DNA of 64,000 nucleotides from Brucella tritici (GTDB lineage Bacteria > Pseudomonadota > Alphaproteobacteria > Rhizobiales > Rhizobiaceae), in NCBI RefSeq assembly GCF_902825325.1, contig NZ_CADEAR010000001.1, positions 124,001 to 188,000 of the forward strand, given 5' to 3'. The translations under genes and the position numbers were made by a program. Shown here one piece after another: positions 1-8,156 of the stretch; positions within the stretch are counted from its first letter, which is position 1; the number at the start of each line of letters is the position of its first letter. Under the pieces are notes generated by a model. That model was not told the DNA's origin. It saw only the letters and a list, made by a program, of their open reading frames with translations, and did no database searches.

Positions 1-1039
1 GTCTGCCACGACCCTCACACATCTCACCGCGCAACTGCTCAGGGACGGTTGTATTACCGAAACAGAAGTTCCAGTTCTGCCTTCAGGATCGCCAGCGCCG
101 GGAAGGCCGCCGGTCAGTGTGCGTCTGGTTCCGTCGGCATATTATGTGGCTGGCGTGCATGTCGGAGCCGAGGTTGTGCAGGTCGCGATTTGCGATCTGA
201 CGGCACAGATTGTCGCCAGTGCTGCCTTCGACCACGCTGCAAACGATAATCCGCTGCAACTGACGCATCAGGTAGCCGATGTTCTGCGCGATCTCGTGCG
301 GAGCAAAGGCATTGCTCTGGGTAGCCTGGTCGGTGTCGGCATGGGCGTGCCGGGACCCGTCGATCAGGCACGCCGACGCAACTTGCTGTCGATCAATACC
401 GGCTGGCGCGATGTCGCTTTCGCCGATGCAATGGAAGCGGAACTGAATATTCCAACCGTGGTTGAACAGAATGTTACGGCCATGGCGCTTGCCGAGGCCC
501 ATTACGGCATAGGGCAGGGCTGCCCGGCTGTCCTCTATGTTTATTTGCGCACGGGTCTGGGAGCGGGTCTGGTGGTCGACGGCGTGCCGTTTCGCCCCGG
601 CGGTCATGGTGCGGTGGAGCTGGGACATATCCAGATCGATCCGCAGGGTGCGCTTTGCGCATGCGGTAATCGCGGTTGTCTGGAAACTTTTGTGTCGGAA
701 CGCGTGTTGCGCGAGCGTGGAGCTGGCAGCGGAGAGCCGCTTCTTGCAGCGGTCGCCCGTGACCCGGCACTGCATGATGAGGTTGCCAGCCACTTTACAA
801 CTGCGCTTGCCAATGCGGTCAATCTGTTAACGCCGGATTTGATCGTGCTCGGGGGGCATTTTGCGGAAGCGCCTGAATCTTTCTACGAGTGCTTGCGGAG
901 CGATCTGCCACCACGGGTGCTACCGCATATGCGTGATGTCTTGCGGATAGAGCGCGGCGGCTTCGGAGATAATGCCGGTGCGGTGGGCGCTGCCGCTGTC
1001 GCGCTGGATCACCTGTTTTATTCGGGAGTATCCCGATGA
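1..1039 (+). CDS. ROK family transcriptional regulator (5' end outside window)
   Basis: The reading frame is open from the first bases of the window, so the start lies upstream. The first residues visible (ending near [11 protein letters not shown]) look like the end of a winged helix-turn-helix, and the ROK sugar-kinase-like domain follows from about base 119. The ROK zinc signature is intact at about 620-690: ELGH, then [10 protein letters not shown] with three cysteines. ROK repressors bind DNA with the N-terminal domain and usually sense a sugar or sugar phosphate with the kinase-like fold. The stop overlaps the next start (ATGA at 1036-1039), so it is in one operon with the importer and sulfatase and probably regulates them. 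An internal GTG at 119 would give a HTH-less protein and is unlikely to be the true start. Confidence 0.88.
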   Translation, partial: SATTLTHLTAQLLRDGCITETEVPVLPSGSPAPGRPPVSVRLVPSAYYVAGVHVGAEVVQVAICDLTAQIVASAAFDHAANDNPLQLTHQVADVLRDLVRSKGIALGSLVGVGMGVPGPVDQARRRNLLSINTGWRDVAFADAMEAELNIPTVVEQNVTAMALAEAHYGIGQGCPAVLYVYLRTGLGAGLVVDGVPFRPGGHGAVELGHIQIDPQGALCACGNRGCLETFVSERVLRERGAGSGEPLLAAVARDPALHDEVASHFTTALANAVNLLTPDLIVLGGHFAEAPESFYECLRSDLPPRVLPHMRDVLRIERGGFGDNAGAVGAAAVALDHLFYSGVSR

Positions 1040-1788
1040 ACGCGCGTATGACGGGCCTCAGCCTCAATCTTCTTTCCTTTGCCGTTGGGATAGGAGGCTG
1101 GTATCTCCTCACGGCTACAGGTGCGGTGGTGCTGCCTGGCCCGGTCGATGTGCTAAACCGGGCATTGGCGCTGTTGCTGAATGGTCAGCTCGTGGGGGAT
1201 ATCTTCGCCAGTTTGCGTCGGGTTCTCTCCGGTTTCGTGCTCGGCGTGGCGCTCGCAATACCCGTTGGCTTTCTGATGGGATGGTATCGTATTGCGCGCA
1301 GTCTGATCGAGCCGTGGGTTCAGTTCTTCCGAATGATTCCGCCACTGGCAGTAATTCCGCTGGCCATCGTGACGCTGGGCATTGATGAATCGCCAAAGAT
1401 TTTCGTCATCTTTCTTGCATCGTTTCTGTCTTCTGTTGTGGCTACCTATCAGGGTGTAATCAGTGTGGACCGCACGCTTATCAACGCTGCTCGGGTGCTG
1501 GGTGCGAAGGATGCGACAATCTTCGCCCGTGTGATCGTCCCAGCGTCTGTTCCTTTCATTCTGGTGGGCGTGCGTATCGGACTTGGGGCTGCCTGGGCAA
1601 CCGTGGTTGCTGCTGAACTGATCGCGGCCCAGTCCGGACTTGGATATCGCATGCAGCAGGCGCAGCTCTACTACGATCTGCCGACCATTTTCGTGAGCCT
1701 CGTCACAATTGGTATCCTCGGGCTGTTCATGGACCGGCTGCTTCAGGCGGCTGACCGTCGCCTGACACAATGGCAGGAGCGGGCATGA
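1036..1788 (+). CDS. ABC transporter permease, SsuC/TauC type
   Basis: A 250-residue inner-membrane permease of the nitrate/sulfonate/taurine importer family, with about six hydrophobic segments. The cytoplasmic EAA-like coupling loop spans residues 150-185 ([20 protein letters not shown]), and the family signature [13 protein letters not shown] is at about 192-204. The start overlaps the ROK stop by four bases, which indicates translational coupling. With the ATPase and binding protein that follow it would form an importer for a small anionic organosulfur compound; the exact substrate is inference from the sulfatase at the end of the operon. Confidence 0.9.
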   Translation: MNARMTGLSLNLLSFAVGIGGWYLLTATGAVVLPGPVDVLNRALALLLNGQLVGDIFASLRRVLSGFVLGVALAIPVGFLMGWYRIARSLIEPWVQFFRMIPPLAVIPLAIVTLGIDESPKIFVIFLASFLSSVVATYQGVISVDRTLINAARVLGAKDATIFARVIVPASVPFILVGVRIGLGAAWATVVAAELIAAQSGLGYRMQQAQLYYDLPTIFVSLVTIGILGLFMDRLLQAADRRLTQWQERA

Positions 1789-2567
1789 CACCTAAAATAT
1801 CCTTCAACGACGTGGTGATGCACTATGGCGGCTTTCTCGCTCTGGATCGGCTGAACCTCGATATTGCCGATGGTGAATTCGTAACGGTGGTAGGTCCGTC
1901 CGGTTGCGGAAAATCCACTGCAATGAATATTGCGGCCGGGCTTCTGCGACCGTCGAGCGGTGATATTCTTGTTGGTGACAAGCCGGTTGCTGGTCCCGGA
2001 CCGGAGCGTGGCGTCATTTTTCAGCAATATGCGCTGTTCCCCTGGCTCACCGTGCGTCAGAACGTTGAATTCGGCCTCAGCATTGCAGGCATGTCGCGCA
2101 CGAAACGGCGCGAGATCTCCGATCATTACCTTTCTCTGGTCGGCCTTACGGACTTTGCGGATGCACTGCCGAAAGCCTTGTCAGGTGGCATGAAGCAGCG
2201 CTGCGCCATTGCTCGCGCTTATGCAGCAGCACCTGAAATCCTGCTGATGGACGAACCGTTCGGCGCGCTTGATGCGCTGACGCGTGTGCATATGCAGGAC
2301 CAGTTGCTGGATGCCTGGAGCCGCGAGCAGCGCACAGTGATGTTCATCACCCATGACGTGGATGAGGCGGTTTATCTCGCAAATCGCGTTATCGTCATGG
2401 CGGCCCGCCCTGGCCGGCTGGATCAGATCATTCCGGTCGACCTGCCATATCCGCGCACCGAGGCCATTCGTCTCTCCCCGGAATTTGCAGCCATCCGCAA
2501 CCGCGTCTGGCATGCCGTCTACCATCAGAAGCCACAAACAGGCCAGCAATCGTCACACGGTCAATAA
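1785..2567 (+). CDS. ABC transporter ATP-binding protein, SsuB/TauB type
   Basis: The ATPase of the importer, about 260 residues. Walker A GPSGCGKS is at residues 37-44, the Q-loop glutamine at 80, the signature LSGGMKQR at 132-139, Walker B ILLMDEP at 152-158 and the switch histidine at 190. I chose the ATG at 1785, not the in-frame ATG at 1770, because AGGAG at 1774-1778 is well spaced from 1785 and the ATG forms an ATGA overlap with the permease stop. The [10 protein letters not shown] segment before the Q-loop is usual for the nitrate/sulfonate/taurine subfamily. Confidence 0.9.
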   Translation: MTPKISFNDVVMHYGGFLALDRLNLDIADGEFVTVVGPSGCGKSTAMNIAAGLLRPSSGDILVGDKPVAGPGPERGVIFQQYALFPWLTVRQNVEFGLSIAGMSRTKRREISDHYLSLVGLTDFADALPKALSGGMKQRCAIARAYAAAPEILLMDEPFGALDALTRVHMQDQLLDAWSREQRTVMFITHDVDEAVYLANRVIVMAARPGRLDQIIPVDLPYPRTEAIRLSPEFAAIRNRVWHAVYHQKPQTGQQSSHGQ

Positions 2568-2582
2568 TGAGGAGATGACCAG

Positions 2583-3542
2583 ATGAAAAGACGTGCTTTT
2601 CTTGCAATTAGCTTAGCATTAACCCTTTTGCCCACCGCCGCCCTTGCCGACAATATTCGGGTGCGTGTCGGTTATATTGCGGATTACTGGGGCACCAGCA
2701 TCACGGCGATTGCCAGCGAGCAGGGGCTTTGGGAGAAGCACGGTCTTGAAGTTGACACGCGGGTATTTACCAACGGCCCCATTCAGGTGCAGGCACTTGG
2801 TGCCGGTAGCCTTGATTTCGGTTATATCGGCCCCGGCGCGCTGTGGTTGCCTGCGAGTGGCAAGGCCAAGATTGTGGCCATCAATTCGGTGGGGTTTTCA
2901 GACCGGGTGATCGCGCAGGAGAGCTTCAAGTCAATGGCCGACCTGAAGGACAAGAAGATTGGTGTCCCAGAAGGCACCTCTGGCGATATGCTACTCCGGC
3001 TCGCTCTAGGCAAGGCAGGGATGAAGCTGGATGATGTTCAGGTCGTCAAGATGGACCCATCTACGGTCGTATCGGCCTTTGCTTCCAAACAAATCGACGC
3101 TGCAGGCATTTGGTATCCGTTGATCGGCACGATCAAGGAACATGTTCCCGGTATGGTGGAGCTGGCGGCCAATAGCGACTTCTTTCCGGAGAAAACTTTT
3201 CCAAGCGCGTTCATCGCACGCAACGAGATTGTGGCCGAGAATCCAGAGGCGGTGAAGCGTATGATCGCGGTCATCAAGGAAGCCGAGGATTTCCGCACTG
3301 CAAATCCGGAGCAGTCCGTCGACATTACGGCAAAGTTTCTCCAGATCGAAAAGACCAATCTGGAGACGGAAGCCAAAAACGGAAAGTCGCTGACGAGTGA
3401 GGAACTGGTGAAGCTCACCGGCGACGGATCGGTTAATGGCTGGCTGTCCGGCATGGCCGAGATGTTCGTTACCTTCGGCAAACTGGAAAGCCCACTGGAT
3501 CCGAAAGACTATTATCTAGCTGATTATTTCGCTGCGAAATGA
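2583..3542 (+). CDS. ABC transporter substrate-binding protein, NMT1/SsuA-like
   Basis: A 319-residue periplasmic binding protein with a Sec signal peptide (MKRRAFLAISLALTLLPTAA, cleavage near ALA-DN). The mature part has the two-lobe layout of the NMT1/TauA/SsuA family, including the opening VGYIADYWGTSITAIASEQG in which the ligand pocket begins, and the hinge-region KKIGVPEGTSGDM. AGGAG lies just upstream of the ATG. It would capture the ligand for the permease/ATPase pair. Two strong hairpins separate it from the sulfatase gene, which may let the binding protein be made in excess. The ligand cannot be read from sequence; a sulfate ester or sulfonate is the best guess. Confidence 0.88.
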   Translation: MKRRAFLAISLALTLLPTAALADNIRVRVGYIADYWGTSITAIASEQGLWEKHGLEVDTRVFTNGPIQVQALGAGSLDFGYIGPGALWLPASGKAKIVAINSVGFSDRVIAQESFKSMADLKDKKIGVPEGTSGDMLLRLALGKAGMKLDDVQVVKMDPSTVVSAFASKQIDAAGIWYPLIGTIKEHVPGMVELAANSDFFPEKTFPSAFIARNEIVAENPEAVKRMIAVIKEAEDFRTANPEQSVDITAKFLQIEKTNLETEAKNGKSLTSEELVKLTGDGSVNGWLSGMAEMFVTFGKLESPLDPKDYYLADYFAAK

Positions 3543-3547
3543 CGAGT

Positions 3548-3583
3548 CGCCGCCTGCGCGAAACGAACCACGCGCAGACGGCG
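3548..3583 (+). other. Intercistronic hairpin 1 after binding-protein gene
   Basis: Arms CGCCGCCTGCGCG (3548-3560) and CGCGCAGACGGCG (3571-3583) pair at 12 of 13 positions around a 10-base loop. It starts six bases after the stop codon and has no U-tract, so it fits a 3' stability or processing element better than a terminator. Confidence 0.65.
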
Positions 3584-3590
3584 GATCCCG

Positions 3591-3628
3591 GAGCGGCTTT
3601 GAATTGTACAGATAGTTCAGAGCCGCTC
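3591..3628 (+). other. Intercistronic hairpin 2 before sulfatase gene
   Basis: Arms GAGCGGCTTTGAA (3591-3603) and TTCAGAGCCGCTC (3616-3628) pair at 12 of 13 positions around a 12-base loop. It lies eight bases after hairpin 1 and is not followed by a U-run. Together the two could partly block transcription into the sulfatase gene or protect the upstream message. Confidence 0.6.
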
Positions 3629-3684
3629 AAACCCATGCCCGTTGGGCTGTCCCCGCCCTCTCTTCTGCCTACAGGAAATTCACA

Positions 3685-5172
3685 ATGAACGTGCTCTATA
3701 TCGACATTGACAGCCTGCGCCGCGATCATCTGGGCTGCTACGGTTATCATCGCAATACGTCACCGGTTATCGACGCTATCGCGCGAGAAGGCGTACGGTT
3801 TGAAAATATCTATGTTTCGGATGTTCCCTGTCATCCGTCGCGCACTGCGCTCTGGTCGGGCAGACACGGTTTTCGCACAGGGGTGGTCGGCCATGGAGGC
3901 ACGGCCTGCGAGCCTTTTCGGGAAGGTGCGAGTCGCGCATGGGCGGGCACCTTCTATGAAGAAGGCTGGATGAAAGCTCTGCGTGATCTAGATTATCATA
4001 CCACCACCATATCCAGCTTTGGTGAGCGCCATGGCTGCTGGCATTGGTATGCCGGTTTCAATGAAGTCATGAATTGCGGCAAGGGTGGCATGGAAAATGC
4101 CGACGAAATCGTGCGGATGGCTATAGACTGGATTGCACGCAACAAGTCACGAAAATGGTTCCTGCATGTTAATCTGTGGGACCCGCATACCCCTTATCGC
4201 GTGCCCGAGGAATGGGGTGATCCCTTTGCCGGTGAGCCGCTACCCGAATGGATGACAGAGGAAGTTCTGGCAAGAAGCATTGCTGGATACGGTCCGCACA
4301 GCCCACAGGAACCGACCGGGTTTTCTGCAGACAATCCACATGCGCATCACACCAGAATGCCAGCTCCTATAGACTCAATGGAGAAAGCTTCGGCCTGGTT
4401 CAACGGTTATGATGCCGGTGTCCGCTACGCAGACGAGCATATCGGCCATTTGATCGCAGCATTGAAGCAACATGGTCTTTATGACGACACGATCATTGTG
4501 ATCAGTGCCGATCACGGTGAAAATCTGGGTGAACTGAATGTTTGGGGAGATCATCAGACGGCGGATGAATTCACCTGCAACGTACCACTCATCATTCGCT
4601 GGCCGGGTCAGGCTCCGGGCGTAAATCACGGACTGCACTATCATTTCGATTGGCCTGCAACATTGATTGACGGGCTGGGCGGAAAAGTGCCGTCGGTTTG
4701 GGATGGAAAGTCGTTCGCACCTTCAATGTGTCAAGGCGAGAATGGTGGACGCGATTACCTCGTGCTCAGCCAAGGCGCATGGGCCGTACAGCGCGGTGTG
4801 CGGTTCCGGCATCTAGACGAAGATTGGTTGATGCTGCGGACATGGCATGACGGGCTGAAGGATTTCGGGCCTGTCACGCTGTTCAATCTCACATCCGATC
4901 CGCATGAGCAGAAGGATCTATCCCAAAGCTGCCCGGATATCGTCGCATATGCCAGCCGTCTGCTCGATGAATGGCATGGTACAATGGCCGAACGTAGCGA
5001 CCAGGATATCGATCCGCTCATGACTGTTCTGCGCGAGGGTGGTCCGTATCATACGCTGGGCGAGCTTCCTGCCTATCTCGAACGGCTCCGCACCACGGGA
5101 CGGGGTAAGCATGCCGATGCTCTTTCCGCCCGTCATCCGCAGCGTGAAAAGGAAAAGGCCACTTTGCGATAG
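3685..5172 (+). CDS. Sulfatase (type I, formylglycine-dependent), cytoplasmic
   Basis: A 495-residue sulfatase/alkaline-phosphatase-fold hydrolase. The activation motif CHPSRTALWSGR begins at Cys49 and fits the C-x-P-S-R consensus, so Cys49 should be converted to formylglycine. The N-terminal YIDIDSLRRDHLGCYGY supplies metal-binding aspartates, and ISADHGENLGE around residue 275 supplies the second metal cluster. No signal peptide is visible, so it should act in the cytoplasm on an imported ester, releasing sulfate. It is the last gene of the ROK/ABC operon. The plan recalls the Pseudomonas ats system, where a cytoplasmic arylsulfatase sits beside a sulfate-ester ABC importer. A phosphonate/phosphate monoesterase activity is the main alternative, as the superfamily is promiscuous. 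No sulfatase-maturing enzyme is visible in this window. Confidence 0.87.
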   Translation: MNVLYIDIDSLRRDHLGCYGYHRNTSPVIDAIAREGVRFENIYVSDVPCHPSRTALWSGRHGFRTGVVGHGGTACEPFREGASRAWAGTFYEEGWMKALRDLDYHTTTISSFGERHGCWHWYAGFNEVMNCGKGGMENADEIVRMAIDWIARNKSRKWFLHVNLWDPHTPYRVPEEWGDPFAGEPLPEWMTEEVLARSIAGYGPHSPQEPTGFSADNPHAHHTRMPAPIDSMEKASAWFNGYDAGVRYADEHIGHLIAALKQHGLYDDTIIVISADHGENLGELNVWGDHQTADEFTCNVPLIIRWPGQAPGVNHGLHYHFDWPATLIDGLGGKVPSVWDGKSFAPSMCQGENGGRDYLVLSQGAWAVQRGVRFRHLDEDWLMLRTWHDGLKDFGPVTLFNLTSDPHEQKDLSQSCPDIVAYASRLLDEWHGTMAERSDQDIDPLMTVLREGGPYHTLGELPAYLERLRTTGRGKHADALSARHPQREKEKATLR

Positions 5173-5219
5173 TAAAAAGGATGAGCAACCTCGACTGCAG
5201 TCTGGCTGTGGAAACAAGA

Positions 5220-5244
5220 GCGATCTGATCGACGATCAGGTCGC
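5220..5244. promoter_or_regulatory. 25-bp palindrome downstream of sulfatase
   Basis: GCGATCTGATCG, a single A, then CGATCAGGTCGC: 11 of 12 positions are symmetric. The one-base centre and missing U-tract favour a protein-binding site over a terminator, but a transcript-end cruciform cannot be excluded. It begins 48 bases after the sulfatase stop. Confidence 0.4.
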
Positions 5245-5490
5245 AGAAATTCCATTATGACCAGCAAAAAGATCGAGTTTCCACTGAACTGTAGCTGGGA
5301 CAGGCTTCCTCTTCTGAAGAGATCATTCAAAAACTGATACTGTTCCAGTTGGGCGCGATACCCAACACAGCGCCTCGAATATAACCGTGATTTCCAATCT
5401 CCAGGACCTATGGCCTGGGGAAGCACTGCGGAATTATACCGCCGCATAGCATAGCATTGCCTGTATATCGAAGGTCAGATAGGAGAAGCG

Positions 5491-5550
5491 GTGAGTTCGG
5501 GGTGGGTTTATCGTTTCCCGATTCCGAGTCGTAATCCACGAATATGCTGA
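5491..5550 (+). CDS. Possible 19-residue leader peptide upstream of EamA transporter
   Basis: A GTG start at 5491 preceded by AGGAG (5481-5485) opens a 20-codon frame (MSSGWVYRFPIPSRNPRIC, stop TGA at 5548-5550). It ends nine bases before the transporter ATG, whose ribosome site overlaps its stop codon. The RBS and position suggest a translated upstream ORF, but there is no independent evidence that it is made. Confidence 0.25.
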   Translation: MSSGWVYRFPIPSRNPRIC

Positions 5551-5559
5551 GGGGCTTCA

Positions 5560-6453
5560 ATGCCTATTTATGAGCTGGCAGCGCTGGGGGCTGCTATCTG
5601 CTGGGCGTTCACGGGCCTTATCTCGGCCGGGCCTGCTGGCCATTTGGGTGCGCTGACCTTCAATCAGGTGCGACAGATATTCGTCAGCTGCCTGCTTGTC
5701 ATCTATGTGATGGCGACAGGAACGTGGCAGCAGATCCATTCTGGCAATGCTTTTCCGCTCATCCTGTCGGGCTTTATCGGCATCTTCCTGGGCGACACGA
5801 TCCTCTTCGTGACCTTGAACCGGCTTGGGCCACGCCGATCCGGAATTCTGTTTGCGATGAATGCCCCCATTGCTGCCCTTCTGGGTTGGGTCGTGCTCGG
5901 TGAAACACTTTCTACTTCGGTTGTGATCGGCATCGCTTTCACCATTATGGGCGTATGCCTGGCAATATTTTTCAGCAACCGCCGGACCCAGCTTCATCCC
6001 TGGGAAACGGTAAAAGGCTCTCTGATCGTTGGCTTGATGTTCGGTTTGCTTGCCGCGCTCGGGCAAGCGGTTGGATCGATCATCGTGCGGCCGGTTATGG
6101 CTACCGGCATCGATCCGTTTCTAGCCTCACTGCTGCGCGTGGGCACGGCAGCCTGTTGCCTCAGCTTCGTCTCGATGTTTCCCGTCGCAGCCTTTCGTCC
6201 ACGCAATCCGCTGACATGGCAGGCAACCGCCATGACGGCCTTTTCCGGTTTTCTGTCGCTCGCCATGGGAATGACGCTGCTGCTCTTTGCCTTGTCTGGT
6301 GGAGAAACAGGCGTAGTCTCAACGATCTCGGCAACTACGCCAGTCATCATCCTTCCGCTGCTGTGGGTGCGAACCGGGCAACGCCCCGCAGTCGGAGCTT
6401 GGTTAGGAGCCATGTTTGTGGTCACCGGTCTCGCGTTCATCATGTATCGATAG
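5560..6453 (+). CDS. EamA/DMT family transporter
   Basis: A 297-residue inner-membrane protein with about ten hydrophobic helices in two EamA repeats (about 1-135 and 150-290). The repeat motif with GDTILFVTLNRLGPRRSGIL near residue 85 and a conserved proline-rich segment is typical of drug/metabolite transporters. These usually export amino acids, metabolites or drugs, but the substrate cannot be assigned. GAGGGG precedes the ATG. It stands alone between the sulfatase operon and the ECF operon. Confidence 0.85.
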   Translation: MPIYELAALGAAICWAFTGLISAGPAGHLGALTFNQVRQIFVSCLLVIYVMATGTWQQIHSGNAFPLILSGFIGIFLGDTILFVTLNRLGPRRSGILFAMNAPIAALLGWVVLGETLSTSVVIGIAFTIMGVCLAIFFSNRRTQLHPWETVKGSLIVGLMFGLLAALGQAVGSIIVRPVMATGIDPFLASLLRVGTAACCLSFVSMFPVAAFRPRNPLTWQATAMTAFSGFLSLAMGMTLLLFALSGGETGVVSTISATTPVIILPLLWVRTGQRPAVGAWLGAMFVVTGLAFIMYR

Positions 6454-6586
6454 TTCAGTCATCCGCCTGAATTTTCCGTCGCGTTGCTTTGCCAAAATGC
6501 GTTGCGGCGTAAAAAATGTGCCCACAGGCGGATTAAAAATGGATGACCGGTGTTGATGCTGAAGACGGTAAACACGGGAGGTCGTC

Positions 6587-7150
6587 ATGTTCCGCCCCTT
6601 AGCTATCATAATGGTCCTCGCTGCCATGCCCGACTCATCGCATGCCGACACGTTCGGTGTTGCCAGCGGGCATTATACTATTCAGCAATCATCACACATC
6701 GCCTTTACCGTGAGCCAGGTCGGCGGTGGCGGACTGGGGGGCTCATTTGGTGAGTTCACTGGCAATCTGGAGCTCGATGCACAAAACCTCTCCAGATCCT
6801 CTGTATCGTTTCGGCTCCGGCCTGCAAGCGTCGATGCCAAGCAATCCCGTATCACGGACTTTCTGAAGTCTTCGGCAGTCTTCGATGTGCAGGATTATCC
6901 GGTTCTGACTTTTGAATCGACCCGGATCACGCAGACAGGCCCGCGCACGGCCCGTATCGATGGAATGTTGACGGCACGGGGTAAAACCCATGGTGAAACA
7001 TTCTTCGCGGCCCTTGTCAGCAACGACGCGAGAACCGTTACATTTCACGTGACAGGCGACGTGCTTCGTTCCCCATACGGCATGGATGTCGGCACACCGA
7101 TCTATTCCAACGTGGTTAAATTCGAGATGAATTTGCGCGGAGCAAAATAA
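6587..7150 (+). CDS. yceI: YceI family periplasmic protein
   Basis: A 187-residue secreted protein of the YceI lipocalin-like family, which binds long polyisoprenoid lipids. The signal peptide covers residues 1-20 (cleavage after SSHA). The mature domain shows the usual strands, including HYTIQQSSHIAFTVSQVGGG at its start and SPYGMDVGTPIYSNVVKFEM at its end. GGGAGG lies close upstream of the ATG. It heads a five-gene set with a cytochrome b561; the same partnership occurs in E. coli yceI-yceJ, which supports a role in envelope or redox stress. Homology is firm; its ligand here is unknown. Confidence 0.9.
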   Translation: MFRPLAIIMVLAAMPDSSHADTFGVASGHYTIQQSSHIAFTVSQVGGGGLGGSFGEFTGNLELDAQNLSRSSVSFRLRPASVDAKQSRITDFLKSSAVFDVQDYPVLTFESTRITQTGPRTARIDGMLTARGKTHGETFFAALVSNDARTVTFHVTGDVLRSPYGMDVGTPIYSNVVKFEMNLRGAK

Positions 7151-7180
7151 TGTCTCCGGCTACGGATTAATTTCGCGGGC

Positions 7181-7217
7181 GTGGTGTTGTCGTGATTGGA
7201 AGCAACGACAACACCAC
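7181..7217 (+). promoter_or_regulatory. Perfect 13-bp stem-loop just before ribosome site
   Basis: GTGGTGTTGTCGT (7181-7193) and ACGACAACACCAC (7205-7217) are perfect complements around an 11-base loop. The hairpin ends one base before the AAAGGAGG that serves the next gene. With no U-tract it is unlikely to be a terminator; it may affect translation, RNA processing or protein binding. Confidence 0.65.
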
Positions 7218-7231
7218 AAAGGAGGATTATC

Positions 7232-7630
7232 ATGTGCAGACCCACAACACTTTTCGTAGCTGTCACGCTTATGACTGGCTTACCATTCGTTGCGCATGCT
7301 GAAGATTACGCATCGGGAACCATAAAAACGATGAAAACGGCGAAAGGGGAGGAGGTCCTCACGAACGCCAAAGGGATGACGCTTTATGTTTTCGACAAGG
7401 ATACCAAAGGGACATCCAACTGTTACGACGACTGTGCGAAGAAATGGCCGCCGCTGAAAGCCGACGGAAAGGCGACTGCTAGTGAAGAATTCAGTCTTAT
7501 TGCTCGCAAGGACGGCACGAAGCAATGGGCCTATGAAGACAAGCCTCTCTATCTCTGGCAAGGCGATAAAAAGCCGGGTGACGTTTCCGGCGATGGTGTT
7601 GGCGGCGTCTGGCATGTCGCGAAGGATTGA
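7232..7630 (+). CDS. Secreted repeat protein, COG4315 / PF03640-like
   Basis: A 132-residue exported protein with a signal peptide of about 23 residues (cleavage near VAHA-ED). It carries the paired motifs of the secreted-repeat family: first LTNAKGMTLYVFDKD with CYDDCAKKWPPL, then AYEDKPLYLWQGDKKPGD with GVGGVWH. The family function is unknown; it is often found beside ECF sigma factors and redox genes. The ATG at 7232 is chosen because AAAGGAGG (7218-7225) is well placed and the signal peptide begins there; an upstream in-frame start at 7196 would read through the hairpin. No lipobox cysteine is evident at the cleavage site. Confidence 0.85.
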   Translation: MCRPTTLFVAVTLMTGLPFVAHAEDYASGTIKTMKTAKGEEVLTNAKGMTLYVFDKDTKGTSNCYDDCAKKWPPLKADGKATASEEFSLIARKDGTKQWAYEDKPLYLWQGDKKPGDVSGDGVGGVWHVAKD

Positions 7631-7649
7631 GGAGGCCGGGTAAAAGGAA

Positions 7650-8156
7650 ATGTCGCGCTTCCTGGACGAAATGGAGGAATGTGTTCCAGCGCTCCGACGT
7701 TACGCCCGGGCGCTGACGCATGACGCTGACCAGGCAGACGATCTCGTTCAGGATTGTCTGGAGCGCGCCATTCGCAAGCGCAGTCTTTGGCAACCTTCCG
7801 GGCCGTTGCGTGCATGGCTGTTTCGAATGCTCGTCAATCTTTGGCGAAACGAATTGCGCCACAGGCGACGCGCCCCGGATAATGCGCCGTTATCGAGCGT
7901 CACGACAGAACCGCAGGTTGCCAGCGCATCTCCCTCCCGGCTTGTTTTTGCCGAAACTGCGCGTGCGATACAGCTGCTGCCTGTTGAACAGCGGGAAGCG
8001 CTTCTGCTTATCGCCATCGAGGGGATGAGTTACACGGAAGCTGCCAACGTGCTGGATATTCCGCTCGGCACACTGATGTCGCGGTTGGGGCGTGCACGGG
8101 CCACATTGCGCAGGCTTACAGAGGAGACGGGTGCGCAATTGAGGGTGGTGAAATGA
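7650..8156 (+). CDS. ECF-type RNA polymerase sigma factor
   Basis: A 168-residue extracytoplasmic-function sigma factor. Region 2 covers about residues 10-75 (QADDLVQDCLERAIRK, then PLRAWLFRMLVNLWRNEL) and region 4 about 105-160 (LLPVEQREALLLIAIEGMSY, then LGTLMSRLGRARATLRRL). The stop overlaps the anti-sigma start (ATGA at 8153-8156), the usual arrangement for a sigma/anti-sigma pair. It likely transcribes this operon and other envelope or oxidative-stress genes, but I could not identify its promoter consensus upstream of yceI with confidence. Confidence 0.92.
   Translation: MSRFLDEMEECVPALRRYARALTHDADQADDLVQDCLERAIRKRSLWQPSGPLRAWLFRMLVNLWRNELRHRRRAPDNAPLSSVTTEPQVASASPSRLVFAETARAIQLLPVEQREALLLIAIEGMSYTEAANVLDIPLGTLMSRLGRARATLRRLTEETGAQLRVVK

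Larger units (their letters stand above)
5173..5559. other. Intergenic region between sulfatase and EamA gene
   Basis: About 390 bases with no convincing full-size gene. It holds a 25-bp palindrome just after the sulfatase (5220-5244), a small CCAGG/CCTGG inverted repeat near 5400-5420, and a possible short leader ORF at 5491-5550. I see no strong sigma-70 promoter, though one for the EamA gene must lie here or nearby. Confidence 0.5.

Noticed and set aside
119-1039. ROK protein starting at GTG 119 as a sugar kinase
   Set aside because: The frame is open upstream to the window edge with HTH-like residues, so it is a truncated view of a regulator.
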